This document shows positions 17,519 to 28,600 of a stretch of 64,000 nt of DNA, one piece after another. The stretch is from GCA-2708415 sp964353185 (GTDB lineage: Bacteria; Pseudomonadota; Alphaproteobacteria; Micavibrionales; Micavibrionaceae). Numbering within the stretch: the stretch's first letter is position 1; every line of letters starts with the position of its first letter. The stretch covers positions 62,001-126,000 of the forward strand of contig CAYGUV010000001.1 in assembly GCA_964353185.1 (NCBI GenBank). The letters run 5' to 3'. The notes beneath the pieces are model-generated. The model was not told the DNA's origin. It was given only the letters and a program-made list of their open reading frames with translations, and ran no database searches. The position numbers were made by a program, and so were the translations under genes.

Positions 17519-18385
17519 ATGTCACAGGATAACAACATTCTTACCCCAGAAAAACATGCGGCGCTTTTGGCGTTGCAATGGTATATCGATCATGATTTGG
17601 CTGATATAATTGAAAATGAGCCAGTGGATCGCACTGCGCCTCCTGATTTATCGCAAATTCACGATACGATTGAGCAAGTTGCCTCCCCTAAAACAAAAGC
17701 CGCGCAGGCCAAGGATGTAAGCGTTCCCGTGATGGGCGCGGCAGAGGCTATAAGAGAAGCGCAAAAAATCACAGCCAGTTGCACATCTTTAGAGAATTTA
17801 AAAGAAGCGATTGAAAATTTCAAGGCTCTATCATTAAAAAAAACAGCGACCAATATGGTATTTGCGGATGGCAATCTCAAGGCTGATATCATGGTGATTG
17901 GCGACGCCCCTGGGGCGGACGAAGATGCACAAGGAAAAGCTTTCGTTGGAGAGGCTGGACAATTGCTCAATAAAATCTTAGCATCGATAGGGTTAGACCG
18001 CTCAAGCGATGATGTCGAAAAAAGTGTGTATTTAACAAATTTACTCAACTGGCGCCCCCCAGGAAATAGAACACCAACTGCGCAAGAAGTTGAAATCTCA
18101 TTACCTTTTATTAAAAAGCATATTGAACTGGTACAGCCAAAATACATAATCATTTTAGGGGCGGTCGCTGGTAAAGCGCTTTTGGATAAAAAAGATAGTA
18201 TTTCAAAACTTCGTGGGCAGTTTCATCCTTACGAAGATAAAAATGACCAAAACACAGATGTAAAAAATAATATTCTTTCGTTTGTAACATATCACCCTAC
18301 TTATTTGTTACGCACACCCGCCCAAAAACGGGCTGTTTGGGCAGATATGTTAATGCTTCAGGCAGAATTACAAAATAAAAGTTAA
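17519..18385 (+). CDS. Family 4-like uracil-DNA glycosylase lacking the Fe-S cysteines
   Basis: Removes uracil from DNA by base excision. Catalytic motifs are present: GDAPGADEDAQGKAFVGEAG (about 128-147), NLLNWRPPGNRTPT and the histidine motif TYHPTYLLR near the C-terminus. Family 4 enzymes normally hold a [4Fe-4S] cluster through four cysteines. Here the protein has a single cysteine (TASCTSLENL); the expected partner positions read Ala/Ser, Trp (NWRPP) and Ser (VEISLPF), so the cluster is very probably absent. An N-terminal extension of about 85 residues is of low complexity. The gene is divergent from ETF-QO, with 111 bases between. Confidence 0.85.
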   Translation: MSQDNNILTPEKHAALLALQWYIDHDLADIIENEPVDRTAPPDLSQIHDTIEQVASPKTKAAQAKDVSVPVMGAAEAIREAQKITASCTSLENLKEAIENFKALSLKKTATNMVFADGNLKADIMVIGDAPGADEDAQGKAFVGEAGQLLNKILASIGLDRSSDDVEKSVYLTNLLNWRPPGNRTPTAQEVEISLPFIKKHIELVQPKYIIILGAVAGKALLDKKDSISKLRGQFHPYEDKNDQNTDVKNNILSFVTYHPTYLLRTPAQKRAVWADMLMLQAELQNKS

Positions 18386-18441
18386 TTACATAATTTTTTT
18401 ATACTGGACTCTTAAGCCTTTTTTCGATAAATAACGCCTTC

Positions 18442-20412
18442 ATGTTGAAATTTGTAAAACGAAAGACAAGCCTGCTTTTGCGCGGTAAAACTAAAAAGCA
18501 TGTGGGTGTTTGTTCCTTATTAATTCTGACACTGATCCCAGGATTGGTTTACGGCGTTACATCGACATACTCAAAAAATAGTTTGGCATATGGCAATAAT
18601 AATGTTGAAGTTTACGAGATTTCATCATCTGTGCCTCTTCCTTTGAAAAAACCAGTTATGTTTGAAACGCAAAAGTCATTCCAAGTTGCGATGATTATCC
18701 CAGAGGATCATCAGAAAAATATTACCAGTTCGGTTTCTTTTTCACGCCAAGATCACAAGGAAGCAAAGATCGCAGCAGAAATTTTTGCCGCTCAAGATCA
18801 TGGTGATATAATAAAAGCCAATGAAAAGCTGCGTAAGATAAAAAGTAAAGAGCTTCGTGGCCATATTTTAGCAGAACGATTTTTGGTAACGGATGGCTAT
18901 GTGTCATCACCATTAGAATTACAACAGTGGTTAAAGTTTTATCATTCGTATCCGCAAGCGGAGCGTATTTATAAGCTTGCCATTCGAAAAGGGGCGAGTG
19001 CTTCGTCTTTGAAAAAGCCACAAAGCAAAAAGCCAATAATCGGAAATTTGGCAACAATTAGCTACCATTCAAAAACATATCAAAGCAAAAAGAAACGTAG
19101 TGAGGCACAAACACGCCAATATTTAGATTTAAAGCATTCAATACGTTTATTGGTACAAACGAATGAACCAACCAAAGCATTAAACTTAATAAATGAGCCA
19201 CAAAATACTTCAATCATGGATGATGTTGAATATGATTTATTGCGTGCGGATGTGGCGTCAGGTTATCTCTATTCCAATCGTTTGAATCATGCGTTGCGAT
19301 TGGCGAATGCCTCTATCAAACGATCTGGCGATAAAGTACCACAGGCGGGATGGATTAAAGGGCTTGTAACATGGCAAACAAAAGATTATCAGGCATCATA
19401 TGAAGCCTTTAAAATGGCCGCAAACTCTGATTATTCCAATGGCTGGTTAAAATCATCCGCGTCTTATTGGGCGTCGCGCGCTGCCATGCGATCAGGCAAT
19501 AAAAAACAGGTGCGTAAATTGGTGCAGCAGGCCGCATCATATCCGCATAGTTTTTATGGCGTAATTGCCAATTATGCGCTTGGTGAAAAAGATCCCTTTA
19601 ATTGGGAAACACCTCGTTTGAGCAATAAACATCTTGATCTTATTCATGCGACAAATATTGGCCGTCGTGCTTTATTTTTAATTGAAGCAGGACGCTTTGA
19701 TTTAGCGCAGCGCGAGCTTATATATATGAACATTAAAAATAAACCGCATTTGAAAGAAGCGCTTATCGCACTTTCACAATATTATAATTTAGCAGATTTA
19801 TCGTTACGCCTAGGCAATGCTATCAAGCCTTCAAAGGGAAGTTTATATGACGCTGCTCTATATCCAGATGCAACATGGACGCCCAAAAACGGATATAAGG
19901 TAGACCGTGCTTTGATTAATGCAATTATTAAACAAGAATCACGTTTCCAGGCGGGCGCAAAAAACCCTAGTGGCGCAACAGGATTAATGCAATTAATGCC
20001 GCGCACGGCTGATTATATCCTTTCGAAAACCAGTCATAAAGACGCGAAAGCAATTAACAAACTTCATAAACCAGAAATTAATTTAGAATTTGGTCAGACA
20101 TATTTACATTATTTGTTAAATCATAAAGCCGTTGGACAGGATTTATTTTCAATGGCCATCGCCTATAACGCAGGCCCTGGTAATTTGTCAAAGTGGAAGC
20201 GTGAACGCGCAAATATGACAGACCCATTATTATTTATTGAAACAATTCCATTTCATGAAACACGCGCCTTTGTTGATCGTGTGATGGCAAATTATTGGAT
20301 CTACCGCATTCGTTATAATCAAAAGACACCATCATTAAACGATGTTGCCGAGGGACGCTGGGCCCGCTATATCGCCCAAGATCGCGATATTGTTGAATTG
20401 GCTTCACGTTAA
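18442..20412 (+). CDS. Soluble lytic murein transglycosylase (Slt-type)
   Basis: Cleaves peptidoglycan glycan strands to 1,6-anhydro products in the periplasm. After a basic N-terminus and hydrophobic signal segment (VCSLLILTLIPGLVYG) comes a long alpha-helical superhelical region, then a C-terminal SLT catalytic domain: IIKQESRFQAGAKNPSGATG with catalytic Glu499, LMQLMPRTA and IAYNAGPGN. At 656 residues it matches the Slt70 architecture. It follows the UDG gene by 56 bases on the same strand. Confidence 0.9.
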   Translation: MLKFVKRKTSLLLRGKTKKHVGVCSLLILTLIPGLVYGVTSTYSKNSLAYGNNNVEVYEISSSVPLPLKKPVMFETQKSFQVAMIIPEDHQKNITSSVSFSRQDHKEAKIAAEIFAAQDHGDIIKANEKLRKIKSKELRGHILAERFLVTDGYVSSPLELQQWLKFYHSYPQAERIYKLAIRKGASASSLKKPQSKKPIIGNLATISYHSKTYQSKKKRSEAQTRQYLDLKHSIRLLVQTNEPTKALNLINEPQNTSIMDDVEYDLLRADVASGYLYSNRLNHALRLANASIKRSGDKVPQAGWIKGLVTWQTKDYQASYEAFKMAANSDYSNGWLKSSASYWASRAAMRSGNKKQVRKLVQQAASYPHSFYGVIANYALGEKDPFNWETPRLSNKHLDLIHATNIGRRALFLIEAGRFDLAQRELIYMNIKNKPHLKEALIALSQYYNLADLSLRLGNAIKPSKGSLYDAALYPDATWTPKNGYKVDRALINAIIKQESRFQAGAKNPSGATGLMQLMPRTADYILSKTSHKDAKAINKLHKPEINLEFGQTYLHYLLNHKAVGQDLFSMAIAYNAGPGNLSKWKRERANMTDPLLFIETIPFHETRAFVDRVMANYWIYRIRYNQKTPSLNDVAEGRWARYIAQDRDIVELASR

Positions 20413-20480
20413 AACCCAATATTTCTGAACTTTTTAATTGATGGCTGGTTTGTCTCTTTAATAACTAAAGGAAATAATTT

Positions 20481-21425
20481 ATGGGACATCTGGTGCAAGG
20501 TGAATGGAAAACTGAAAGAGAGTTTTCCGATGATGACGGACAATATAAAAGACAAGAAACTTCATTTCGCAATGAAATAGGTGGGGAGGATGAGGGGCGT
20601 TTCTCTGCAGAAAAGGGGCGGTATCATTTATATGTTTCTTACGCCTGTCCTTGGGCACATCGAACTATAATATTTCGTCATTTGAAAGAATTGAAAGACT
20701 ATATTGATGTATCGGTTGTTCACCCACACATGCTTGATGATGGTTGGACATTTAACAAAGATTTTGACGGCAGCACAGGTGACCGTCTTCATGATTTTGA
20801 ATTTCTTCATCAGATATATACAAAAGCAAAATCAGATTACACTGGTAAAGTTACCGTTCCCATTTTATGGGATACAAAAAAGCAGACGATTGTGAATAAT
20901 GAAAGCGCAAATATCATCAGAATGTTCAACACCGCGTTCAATGATTTGACAGGCAATAAAGATGATTATTACCCCGAAGCGTTGCGCGATGAAATTAATA
21001 CGGTGAATGAGCGTGTTTATAAGACAGTCAATAATGGCGTTTATAAAACAGGGTTCGCGTCTAAACAGAAAGTTTATCAAGAAAATTTTGAAAAGCTTTT
21101 TGAAAGCTTGAGCTGGCTTGAAAAACGATTGGATGGGAAAGAGTTTTTAGTAGGGGATACCCTGACAGAGGCCGATATTCGATTATTTACTACACTGATA
21201 CGGTTTGACCCAGTGTATTACACGCATTTTAAATGTAATTTACACCATTTATACGAGTATCCCAACCTATACCGCTATACTCAAAAACTCAGCAAAATGA
21301 GCGAAATAGAGCAGACAATCCATATTGATCATATTAAAAATCATTATTTTTACAGTCATATAAATTTAAACCCGCATCAAATTATTCCCATAGGGCCACA
21401 AAACAAGGATGGTGGGTTTATTTGA
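20481..21425 (+). CDS. Glutathione S-transferase-like, glutathionyl-hydroquinone reductase family
   Basis: A 314-residue protein of the Xi/omega GST group (YqjG/ECM4). The active-site motif YACPWAHR has Cys56, used by these enzymes to reduce glutathionyl-hydroquinones. The N-terminal thioredoxin-fold continues with TVPILWDTKKQTIVNNESANIIR, and the C-terminal helical domain has LVGDTLTEADIRLFTTLIRFDPVY. TAAAGGAAA precedes the ATG. The physiological substrate cannot be read from sequence. Confidence 0.9.
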   Translation: MGHLVQGEWKTEREFSDDDGQYKRQETSFRNEIGGEDEGRFSAEKGRYHLYVSYACPWAHRTIIFRHLKELKDYIDVSVVHPHMLDDGWTFNKDFDGSTGDRLHDFEFLHQIYTKAKSDYTGKVTVPILWDTKKQTIVNNESANIIRMFNTAFNDLTGNKDDYYPEALRDEINTVNERVYKTVNNGVYKTGFASKQKVYQENFEKLFESLSWLEKRLDGKEFLVGDTLTEADIRLFTTLIRFDPVYYTHFKCNLHHLYEYPNLYRYTQKLSKMSEIEQTIHIDHIKNHYFYSHINLNPHQIIPIGPQNKDGGFI

Positions 21426-21497
21426 ATAAATTTTCTTGCGCTAGGGCCAATGCTTTCGCATTATGTATCCCTGATTTAAAGTGAAAGTTTTAGTGCG

Positions 21498-24316
21498 ATG
21501 AAAACCGTTAAAGATATCCGTTCTGAATTTACAGGATTTTTTGAAAAAAATGACCATGAACACGTGGATTCGTCCCCGCTTGTTCCCCAAAATGATCCAA
21601 CATTGATGTTTGTCAATTCGGGTATGGTGCAATTTAAAAACGTCTTTACAGGGGCAGAAACGCGCGATTATACCCGTGCTACCACATCACAAAAATGTGT
21701 CCGTGCAGGGGGCAAGCATAACGACCTTGATAATGTGGGATACACAGCCCGCCATCATACTTTTTTTGAAATGCTGGGAAATTTCTCATTTGGTGATTAT
21801 TTCAAAGAAGAAGCCATAAGTTATGCGTGGGAATTGATCTCCAAAAATTTTCAAATGCCACAAGATAAATTATTAATCACAGTTCATTCCACAGATGAAG
21901 AGGCAGCAGGACTTTGGAAAAAAATCGCAGGATTTTCTGATGATCGTATTATTCGCATCCCGACTGATGATAATTTTTGGCAGATGGGTGATACAGGCCC
22001 ATGTGGCCCATGTTCAGAAATTTTCTACGACCAAGGTGATAAATTACAAGGGGGTCCACCAGGATCAGCCGATGAAGATGGCGACCGCTTTTTAGAATTT
22101 TGGAATCTTGTTTTCATGCAGTATGAGCAAGAACCCGGAGAGAATGGTAAGCCTATCAGACGCCCTTTACCAAAACCATCAATCGATACAGGAATGGGTT
22201 TGGAACGTATGGCGGGATTGATGCAAGGGCAGACTAGTAACTATGGTATCGATCTGCTTCGTTCTATAATTGAAAATGTCGCAGACCTTACTGGCGTTGA
22301 CCCTGATGGGGAACATGCCGCCAGCCACCGTGTTATTGCTGACCATTTACGATGCGCATCGTTTCTAATAGCTGATGGGGTAATGCCCTCCAACGAAGGG
22401 CGCGGGTATGTCTTGCGCCGCATCATGCGTCGCGGTATGCGTCATGCCCATCTATTGGGTGCACAAGATCCTATAATGTATCAATTATTGCCAACCTTAA
22501 CGGCGATGATGGGAGAGGCATACCCAGAATTGAAACGTGCCGAAACGCTTATATCTGAAACGTTAAAGAATGAGGAAGCGCGATTTAAACAAACTTTAGA
22601 TCGCGGTTTAAAAATGTTGGATGAGGAATCCAGCAATGTAACCAATAATACCTTGGCAGGCGATGTGGCGTTTAAGCTATATGATACTTATGGTTTTCCT
22701 GTTGATTTAACGGCTGATGCGTTAAAGGTCAAAGGCATTGATGTCGATATGGTAGGTTTTGAAAAATGTATGGAGGCGCAAAAGAAACAAGCGCGCGCCG
22801 CATGGGCAGGCTCTGGCGATACTGGCACTGAAAAACTATGGTTTAGCTTATTGGATGAGTTACAAGCGACTGAATTTTTGGGATATGAGACTGAAAAAGC
22901 CGAAGGAAAAATTTTGGCTTTGGTCAAAGATGGTCAGCGTGTTGATACCCTTAAATCTGGTGATGAAGGATTTGTGATTATCAATCAGACACCATTTTAT
23001 GGTGAATCTGGTGGTCAGGTGGGTGATACGGGGAAAATGCTTGCGGAAAATGGCCAAGCCAATGTTTTGGATACAAAAAAACCTGTACCGGCATTATTCG
23101 CACATTTTGTAAAAATTTCTANNNNNNNNNNNNNNNNNNNNNNNNNNNNNNNNNNNNNNNNNNNNNNNNNNNNNNNNNNNNNNNNNNNNNNNNNNNNNNN
23201 NNNNNNNNNNNNNNNNNNNNNTTGGATACAAAAAAACCTGTACCGGCATTATTCGCACATTTTGTAAAAATTTCTAATGGGGCTTTAAAGGTTGCAGATG
23301 ATGTTAAATTATCGGTGGATCATGCGCGGCGCACGGCCATCCGCGCTAATCATTCTGCAACGCATTTGTTGCATGAGGCCCTGCGCGTAACATTAGGGGA
23401 CCATGTCGCCCAAAAAGGATCATTACAGGATGCGGAACGCACCCGTTTTGATATTTCACAGCCAACGGCCATTTCCCAAGATGACTTGAAAAAGGTTGAG
23501 GCCATGGTTAACGCTGAAATTCGGACCAATACACCCGTCAATACACGTGTGATGCCAATCGAAGAGGCCATGGAAAGTGGTGCGATGGCTTTATTTGGTG
23601 AGAAATATGATGACGAAGTACGCGTTGTTTCAATGGGGTCTACCCCAAAAGGGAAGAAAAACCCTTATTCTGTAGAGCTTTGCGGTGGGACGCATGTAAA
23701 ACGCACGGGCGACATTGGTTTATTCAAGATTGTATCAGAAAGCGCGGTATCAAATGGTATTCGCCGTATTGAGGCCTTAACAGGTGGCAACGCCTTGGCT
23801 TATTTAGAAAATCAAGAAAGCAGACTGTTTGACGCGGCTAAGATTTTGAAGTCTAGCCCCGCAGAGGTGAGCGAGCGTGTCCAATCTTTAACTGCAGAAA
23901 AGAAAAGATTAGAGCAAGAAGTTTCCCAACTAAGAAAGCAAATTGCCATGGGCGGCGCATCTACGGGTGATGCGTCATCGGATGAAACAAAAACCGTCAA
24001 TGGTGTTCAATTCATTGGTAAAGTTTTGCCGAATTTTCCTGCCAAAGATTTAAAATCAATGGCCGATGAAATGAAAAAGAAAATGGGATCAGGCGTGATC
24101 GCCTTGATTGCAACGGAAGAGGGCAAAGCGTCCATCGTTGTTGGTGTCACAGATGATTTAACAGGGCAGATAAACGCTGTAGATCTGGTGCGCGCAGGCG
24201 CAGAGGCATTAGGCGGAAAAGGTGGTGGTGGTCGCCCCGACATGGCCCAAGCCGGCGGCTCGAATCCGGATGCCGCTAATGACGCGGTTGAGGTTATTCA
24301 AGGTAAATTAGGTTAG
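21498..24316 (+). CDS. alaS: Alanyl-tRNA synthetase (split only by an artificial N gap)
   Basis: Charges tRNA-Ala and edits mischarged Ser/Gly. The class II catalytic core has PSIDTGMGLERMAG and PSNEGRGYVLRRIMRRG. The editing domain has the zinc motif HSATHLLHEAL and CGGTHVKRTGDIG, and the C-Ala domain ends with KGGGGRPDMAQAGG. The frame runs into 100 Ns at 23122-23221, but the 55 bases before the gap (23067-23121) are repeated exactly after it (23222-23276). Dropping the Ns and one copy restores a single frame of 2664 bases, 887 residues, the normal length. The gene is therefore intact. Confidence 0.95.
23122..23221. other. Assembly gap with 55-bp duplicated flanks
   Basis: Exactly 100 Ns. 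The flanks 23067-23121 and 23222-23276 are identical over 55 bases and both encode the same alaS residues (LDTKKPVPALFAHF...). The two contigs overlap and nothing is missing; this is a scaffolding artefact typical of a de Bruijn assembly with k=55. Confidence 0.95.
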
Positions 24317-25059
24317 ATAGTAAGCGGGCCGTATGCGCTTGCAGATTTTTTTAAACCAGTAATAATGCCTAGTTGCTTTTGCGCCTCGCTCCAAGTACAT
24401 TGATTACGGCTTATAAAAGGTTCGTGCCCTTCATAAAGCTCAATAATAGCATATTTAGAATCATCAGTTTCTAACGCAAATCCTCTTACGCTATCTACAA
24501 TTGTACCCGTTATTGGATGTTTTTTGGTCTCAATTTCGCAAATCATGGTAATTTTATCAGTGGCTTCTTCATACACTGCGCGCTTAATTGAAAAATTGCC
24601 GATTACATTTTTTACCCCATCAAAAAGACCGGGGTCCCCCAATGTTTCAATATCAAAATCTGTGAGTTCGACTAAATCAACGTCCTCATCGTAGGTCGCT
24701 GATTCTGCAACCAATGCAGCAATCTCAGGGTCAATATCACCCTCTGCTGCGCTAGGAAAATCTTTTTCAGCTAAGTGTACGTCACTACGATTTCGGGTGG
24801 TTGAAAACATTACATCTGAAAATTCGATGTCTGCTAAATCTTGCTCTTCTCCATAGGACAAATCTTGACCTGATCCACCTAAACCCTCTTCAGCAGTTTT
24901 TTCCTTAAACATAAAGGATACGCCAGATGTACCAATCTGTGTAAATTCTCTAAGATCAGGCATATCTAAATCTTCTGGTGTAAGGTTTTGTCCATTCAAA
25001 CCAAACTTTCTTTTTACCAGAAGAGCTTTCATAGCCGCTGTAACAGATTTAACACCCAT
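24313..25059 (-). CDS. Unknown acidic soluble protein
   Basis: A 248-residue protein that I do not recognise. An upstream in-frame GTG at 25068 exists, but ATG 25059 is preferred because AAAGG sits eight bases before it. There is no signal peptide or membrane span. The N-terminal third is basic then glycine-rich (VKSVTAAMKALLVKRKFG; EEGLGGSGQ), the middle is very acidic (DEDVDLVELTDFDIETLGD), and the C-terminal part reads as an alternating beta domain (ATDKITMICEIETKKHPITG, YAIIELYEG). The stop shares TTAG (24313-24316) with the alaS stop. Confidence 0.7.
   Translation of the reverse strand: MGVKSVTAAMKALLVKRKFGLNGQNLTPEDLDMPDLREFTQIGTSGVSFMFKEKTAEEGLGGSGQDLSYGEEQDLADIEFSDVMFSTTRNRSDVHLAEKDFPSAAEGDIDPEIAALVAESATYDEDVDLVELTDFDIETLGDPGLFDGVKNVIGNFSIKRAVYEEATDKITMICEIETKKHPITGTIVDSVRGFALETDDSKYAIIELYEGHEPFISRNQCTWSEAQKQLGIITGLKKSASAYGPLTI
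24322..24352 (+). terminator. Weak terminator of alaS inside the opposing gene
   Basis: AAGCG (24322-24326) pairs with CGCTT (24336-24340), followed after five bases by a run of seven Ts. It lies within the 3' coding end of the convergent unknown gene. Confidence 0.35.
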
Positions 25060-25174
25060 TATTATCACCTTTAAATATTGTTACTTGTTTTTAGAATATA
25101 AGCCCTGCTTAATTCACAATCAACAATATACTAGTTATATTATGTAAATATGTCAATGATTATATTTTTTGGGC

Positions 25175-25202
25175 TTGTTCTATATTTAAACCCTGATATA
25201 AA
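25175..25202 (+). promoter_or_regulatory. Likely promoter of ndk
   Basis: TTGTTC (25175-25180) and TATAAA (25197-25202), 16 bases apart, lie 40 bases before the ndk start codon in the divergent intergenic region 25060-25242. Confidence 0.4.
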
Positions 25203-25242
25203 GCCATCATAACATTTAAACAGGCTTTTAGAGGAGCATTTT

Positions 25243-25662
25243 ATGAAACAACAAACATTTTCAATTATTAAACCGGACGCCACGCGCCGCAACCTTACTG
25301 GCGCGATTAACCAGAAATTTGAAGAAAACGGTCTACGTATTGTTGCGCAAAAGCGTATTCACATGACCAAAGAACAAGCAGAAGGGTTTTACGCCGTTCA
25401 CAGCGAGCGCCCATTTTTTGGTGAATTGGTTGAATTTATGATTTCTGAGCCTGTCGTTATTCAGGTTTTAGAAGGTGAGAACGCCGTTCTTAAAAACCGC
25501 GAAATCATGGGTGCAACAAACCCAGAAGAAGCAGATGCAGGAACAATTCGCAAAGAATTTGCCTTAAGCATTGGTGAGAATTCAGTTCACGGATCAGATT
25601 CAGAAGAGAACGCGGCGATTGAAATTGCGTATTTCTTTAAGCCAGAAGAAATTGTTGGATAA
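25243..25662 (+). CDS. ndk: Nucleoside diphosphate kinase
   Basis: Equalises nucleoside triphosphate pools through a phosphohistidine intermediate. The 139-residue protein starts QQTFSIIKPDATRRN and has the active-site motif NSVHGSDS with His116. AGAGGAG lies before the start. It is a single-gene unit with its own promoter-like sequence and a terminator inside the convergent kinase gene. Confidence 0.97.
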   Translation: MKQQTFSIIKPDATRRNLTGAINQKFEENGLRIVAQKRIHMTKEQAEGFYAVHSERPFFGELVEFMISEPVVIQVLEGENAVLKNREIMGATNPEEADAGTIRKEFALSIGENSVHGSDSEENAAIEIAYFFKPEEIVG

Positions 25663-25668
25663 TATAAT

Positions 25669-28600
25669 TTAATAATCTTCCTGATTATTATCTAACCAAG
25701 TTTGGAGAGCCTCTGCGGCTCTCTTTTCTTTTATGGTGAGCGTTTTTATATCGTTTTCCAAATGCTTGATTTCGTTTTCTCTGATACTTTTTTCAATTTT
25801 ATGTGCCTGTTGGCTAAGCTCTACAATACCAAAATTTCCTGCCATACCGCGTAATTCGTGACATCTATCCGTTATTGATTTGAGGTCATTACTGGCATGT
25901 AAGGACACGATACTGTTCACAAGTTCATTTGATTTCGTAATCACATCATTCAGCATTTCACGAATATCTTTAAATTTTAAATGTATCTTTAACGTATTCA
26001 AAATCTCGTGATCTATATCGGTTGATAATTCTTGTTCTTCCTTGCCATTACTCATTTCTGGCTTTTGGTTTTGAACAATTTTTGTTGGTGTTGAATTGAT
26101 TATTGGCTTTTTCTTTTCAACAGGTTTTCTTGCCATTTCTTCAAAAGCATTATCATATTGGCCATTCACATACTGAATAAGTTTTTCAGGATCGATTGGT
26201 TTTTCTAATACAGCATTCATTTTTACTTTTTTATATCGTTCAATATGTTGCGGCATTAAATTCCCCGTAAGGGCGATGATTGGGGTGTCTTTATTCAAGC
26301 TTTCTGAATCTTTGCGAATTTTTTCAGTGGCCTCATCACCTTTTATGCCAGGCAATTCAATATCCATCAAAATCAGATCGAATTTTTCTTTCTTGGTGAT
26401 TTCAATCGCTTTTTCAGCAGTATCCAATGTTTTAATCTTATGCGGATAATTAGCCAACAATCCATGGACAACATTTAAATTAATTTCATTATCATCAACG
26501 ACCAAAATATTTTGTGATTTAGTTTGTTGTTTTGATTCTATTTTTTCTGGTCTATTGATATCAACTGTTTGGTCTAAATTACCAATTGGCATTTTTAGAA
26601 TAAAGAAAAACGTACTACCTTCCCCCTCATTACTGCTAATGTTAATTTCACTACCCATGGCCTGCACTAGACCTTTGCAAATGGCAAGGCCAAGCCCTGT
26701 TCCACCAAATTTACGCGCAATTGAATTATTGGCTTGGGAGAAAGGGGTAAAAAGATTTTGTTGCACATCGCGTGATATTCCAATGCCGCTATCAATAATG
26801 CTGAAATAAATTTCACACATATTTTCTTTTTCAAGATCGTTATTATCTATGCGTTCGGCGGTGATGGTTACATGACCTTTTTCAGTAAATTTAACTGCGT
26901 TCCCTGTTAGATTTAAAAGAACCTGACGCAACCGTGTTGGATCGCCTTTAACAAATTGTGGAACATTATCTCCAAGTTTTGTAATCAGATCAATTTTCTT
27001 TTGCGTTGCATGACCTTTCATTAAAGTGGCTACACCGTTAATGACGCGGTGAAGGTCATAGGTGATTGTTTCAAACGTCATCTTACCCTGTTCGATTTTT
27101 TCAAAATCCAAAATATCGTTTAAAAGCGCAAGCATTGAATCACTAGAATCCTGAATCGTCTGGGCATAGTTTTTTTGTTCTTTTGATAAATTACTTTCTA
27201 GCAATAAGCGCACCATTCCCATGATACCTGTCATAGGTGTTCTAATTTCATGGGTCACAATAGCGAGGAATGCTGATTTAGCTTTGTTGGCTTGGTCTGC
27301 TAAATCTTTGGATTTTCGCATTTCATCAGTACGTTTTGCTTCGCTTTTTCGAAGCTCGGTTAGGACTTTCCTCTCTTGCTCAATTACTTTCAAGAGTCTT
27401 TCTTGTTCTTTATTTTCACGCGATTCACGTAAGCGCGAAATGGAGTCGGTCTCATTAAGCTGCATAAATTTAGAAGAAACCGTATCTTCGTTAAGAGAAG
27501 TGATTTTATCTTTGATCGCAATAATAAAAAAGAATGCCTGCGGTAATAAGGCAAACCAATAGGCATTAAGCGCCGAAGAAATAGGTGGCATAATTCCAAA
27601 GAAAGGAAGGCTTGATATAATAGCCCCAACCAAAAGGATTAACCATCCTAATGTAAAGGAAATGGTTTCGTTGGTTCTGTTTTGAGAATAGAAAAATGAA
27701 ATAATTGTCGCAAAAGCAAGGGCGGACATTAACGGCGTATACACCAATGCTATTTGTAAGATAAAATTATTATTAATAAAGAACAGCCCCACTGCTGTTG
27801 AAATCAAGGTTAGGGCTGAGAGTGCATAGAACACCCATGATATATATTTATCATGCTGCGTGATATTCCAAAAAATTTTGGTTGTAAGCAAAGCCATAAC
27901 TGCCCATACACAATATAAAAGGGTAAGAATCTGGCCAGAGAAAAATAAAGTTATAGAATAAAAATGATTTTGCAGAATGATAATAAATGTTGGCACCAGG
28001 TAATACATGCTGAAGATAAGATAGCTTTTGCTCGATTGCATAAAAGCAATAGCAGCAAAAAAGAAACCCATTCCTACGCAAAATAACACAATTAAATAGA
28101 TGAAAAGCGGGGTATTATTTTGCTCTGCCTTATTAAGCTTCATCAGTTTTAACGGAACCATTTTGGGTAAAGCAGTGTCTGATTGTAATTTTATAAAAAT
28201 TTTTGTTTTATGCGGCGTGTCTATTGTGAACACGTATGAATCATTATCTGATTGAATAGGGGGCGTTGTAATAATTCCCGTTTCTTCATCTTGCGTAAAA
28301 ATTTGCACCTTACTGAAAAGGCCAAAAAGTCCCTGAGCGGTGTTGCCTGTGCTAATGGCCCATTCTTGCTTGGTTGATCTATTTTGAATGTCAAAGCCAA
28401 ACCAAGTTACATTCTTTGTGGCTGATATATTTACTACCTTATAAGGTGTTTCATCTTTTATAATCGGAAGTCGAGGGCGGATTTGTAAATTATAAACAGT
28501 ATCATTTGGTTTTGTTTCATACTGATATAAGTAAGGCGATAAGAAATGCTCGTCAAAATCATCTGTTAGTATAAGAAATCGGTTGGCTGTATTACTTTGG

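Noticed and set aside
23067..23276. Direct 55-base repeat flanking Ns, possible duplication or mobile-element target
   Set aside because: The same 55-base length recurs at the second gap and merging restores an intact alaS, so it is an assembly artefact.
25150..25212. 20-codon hydrophobic frame upstream of ndk
   Set aside because: It coincides with the promoter region, has no ribosome-binding site and could easily arise by chance in AT-rich DNA.
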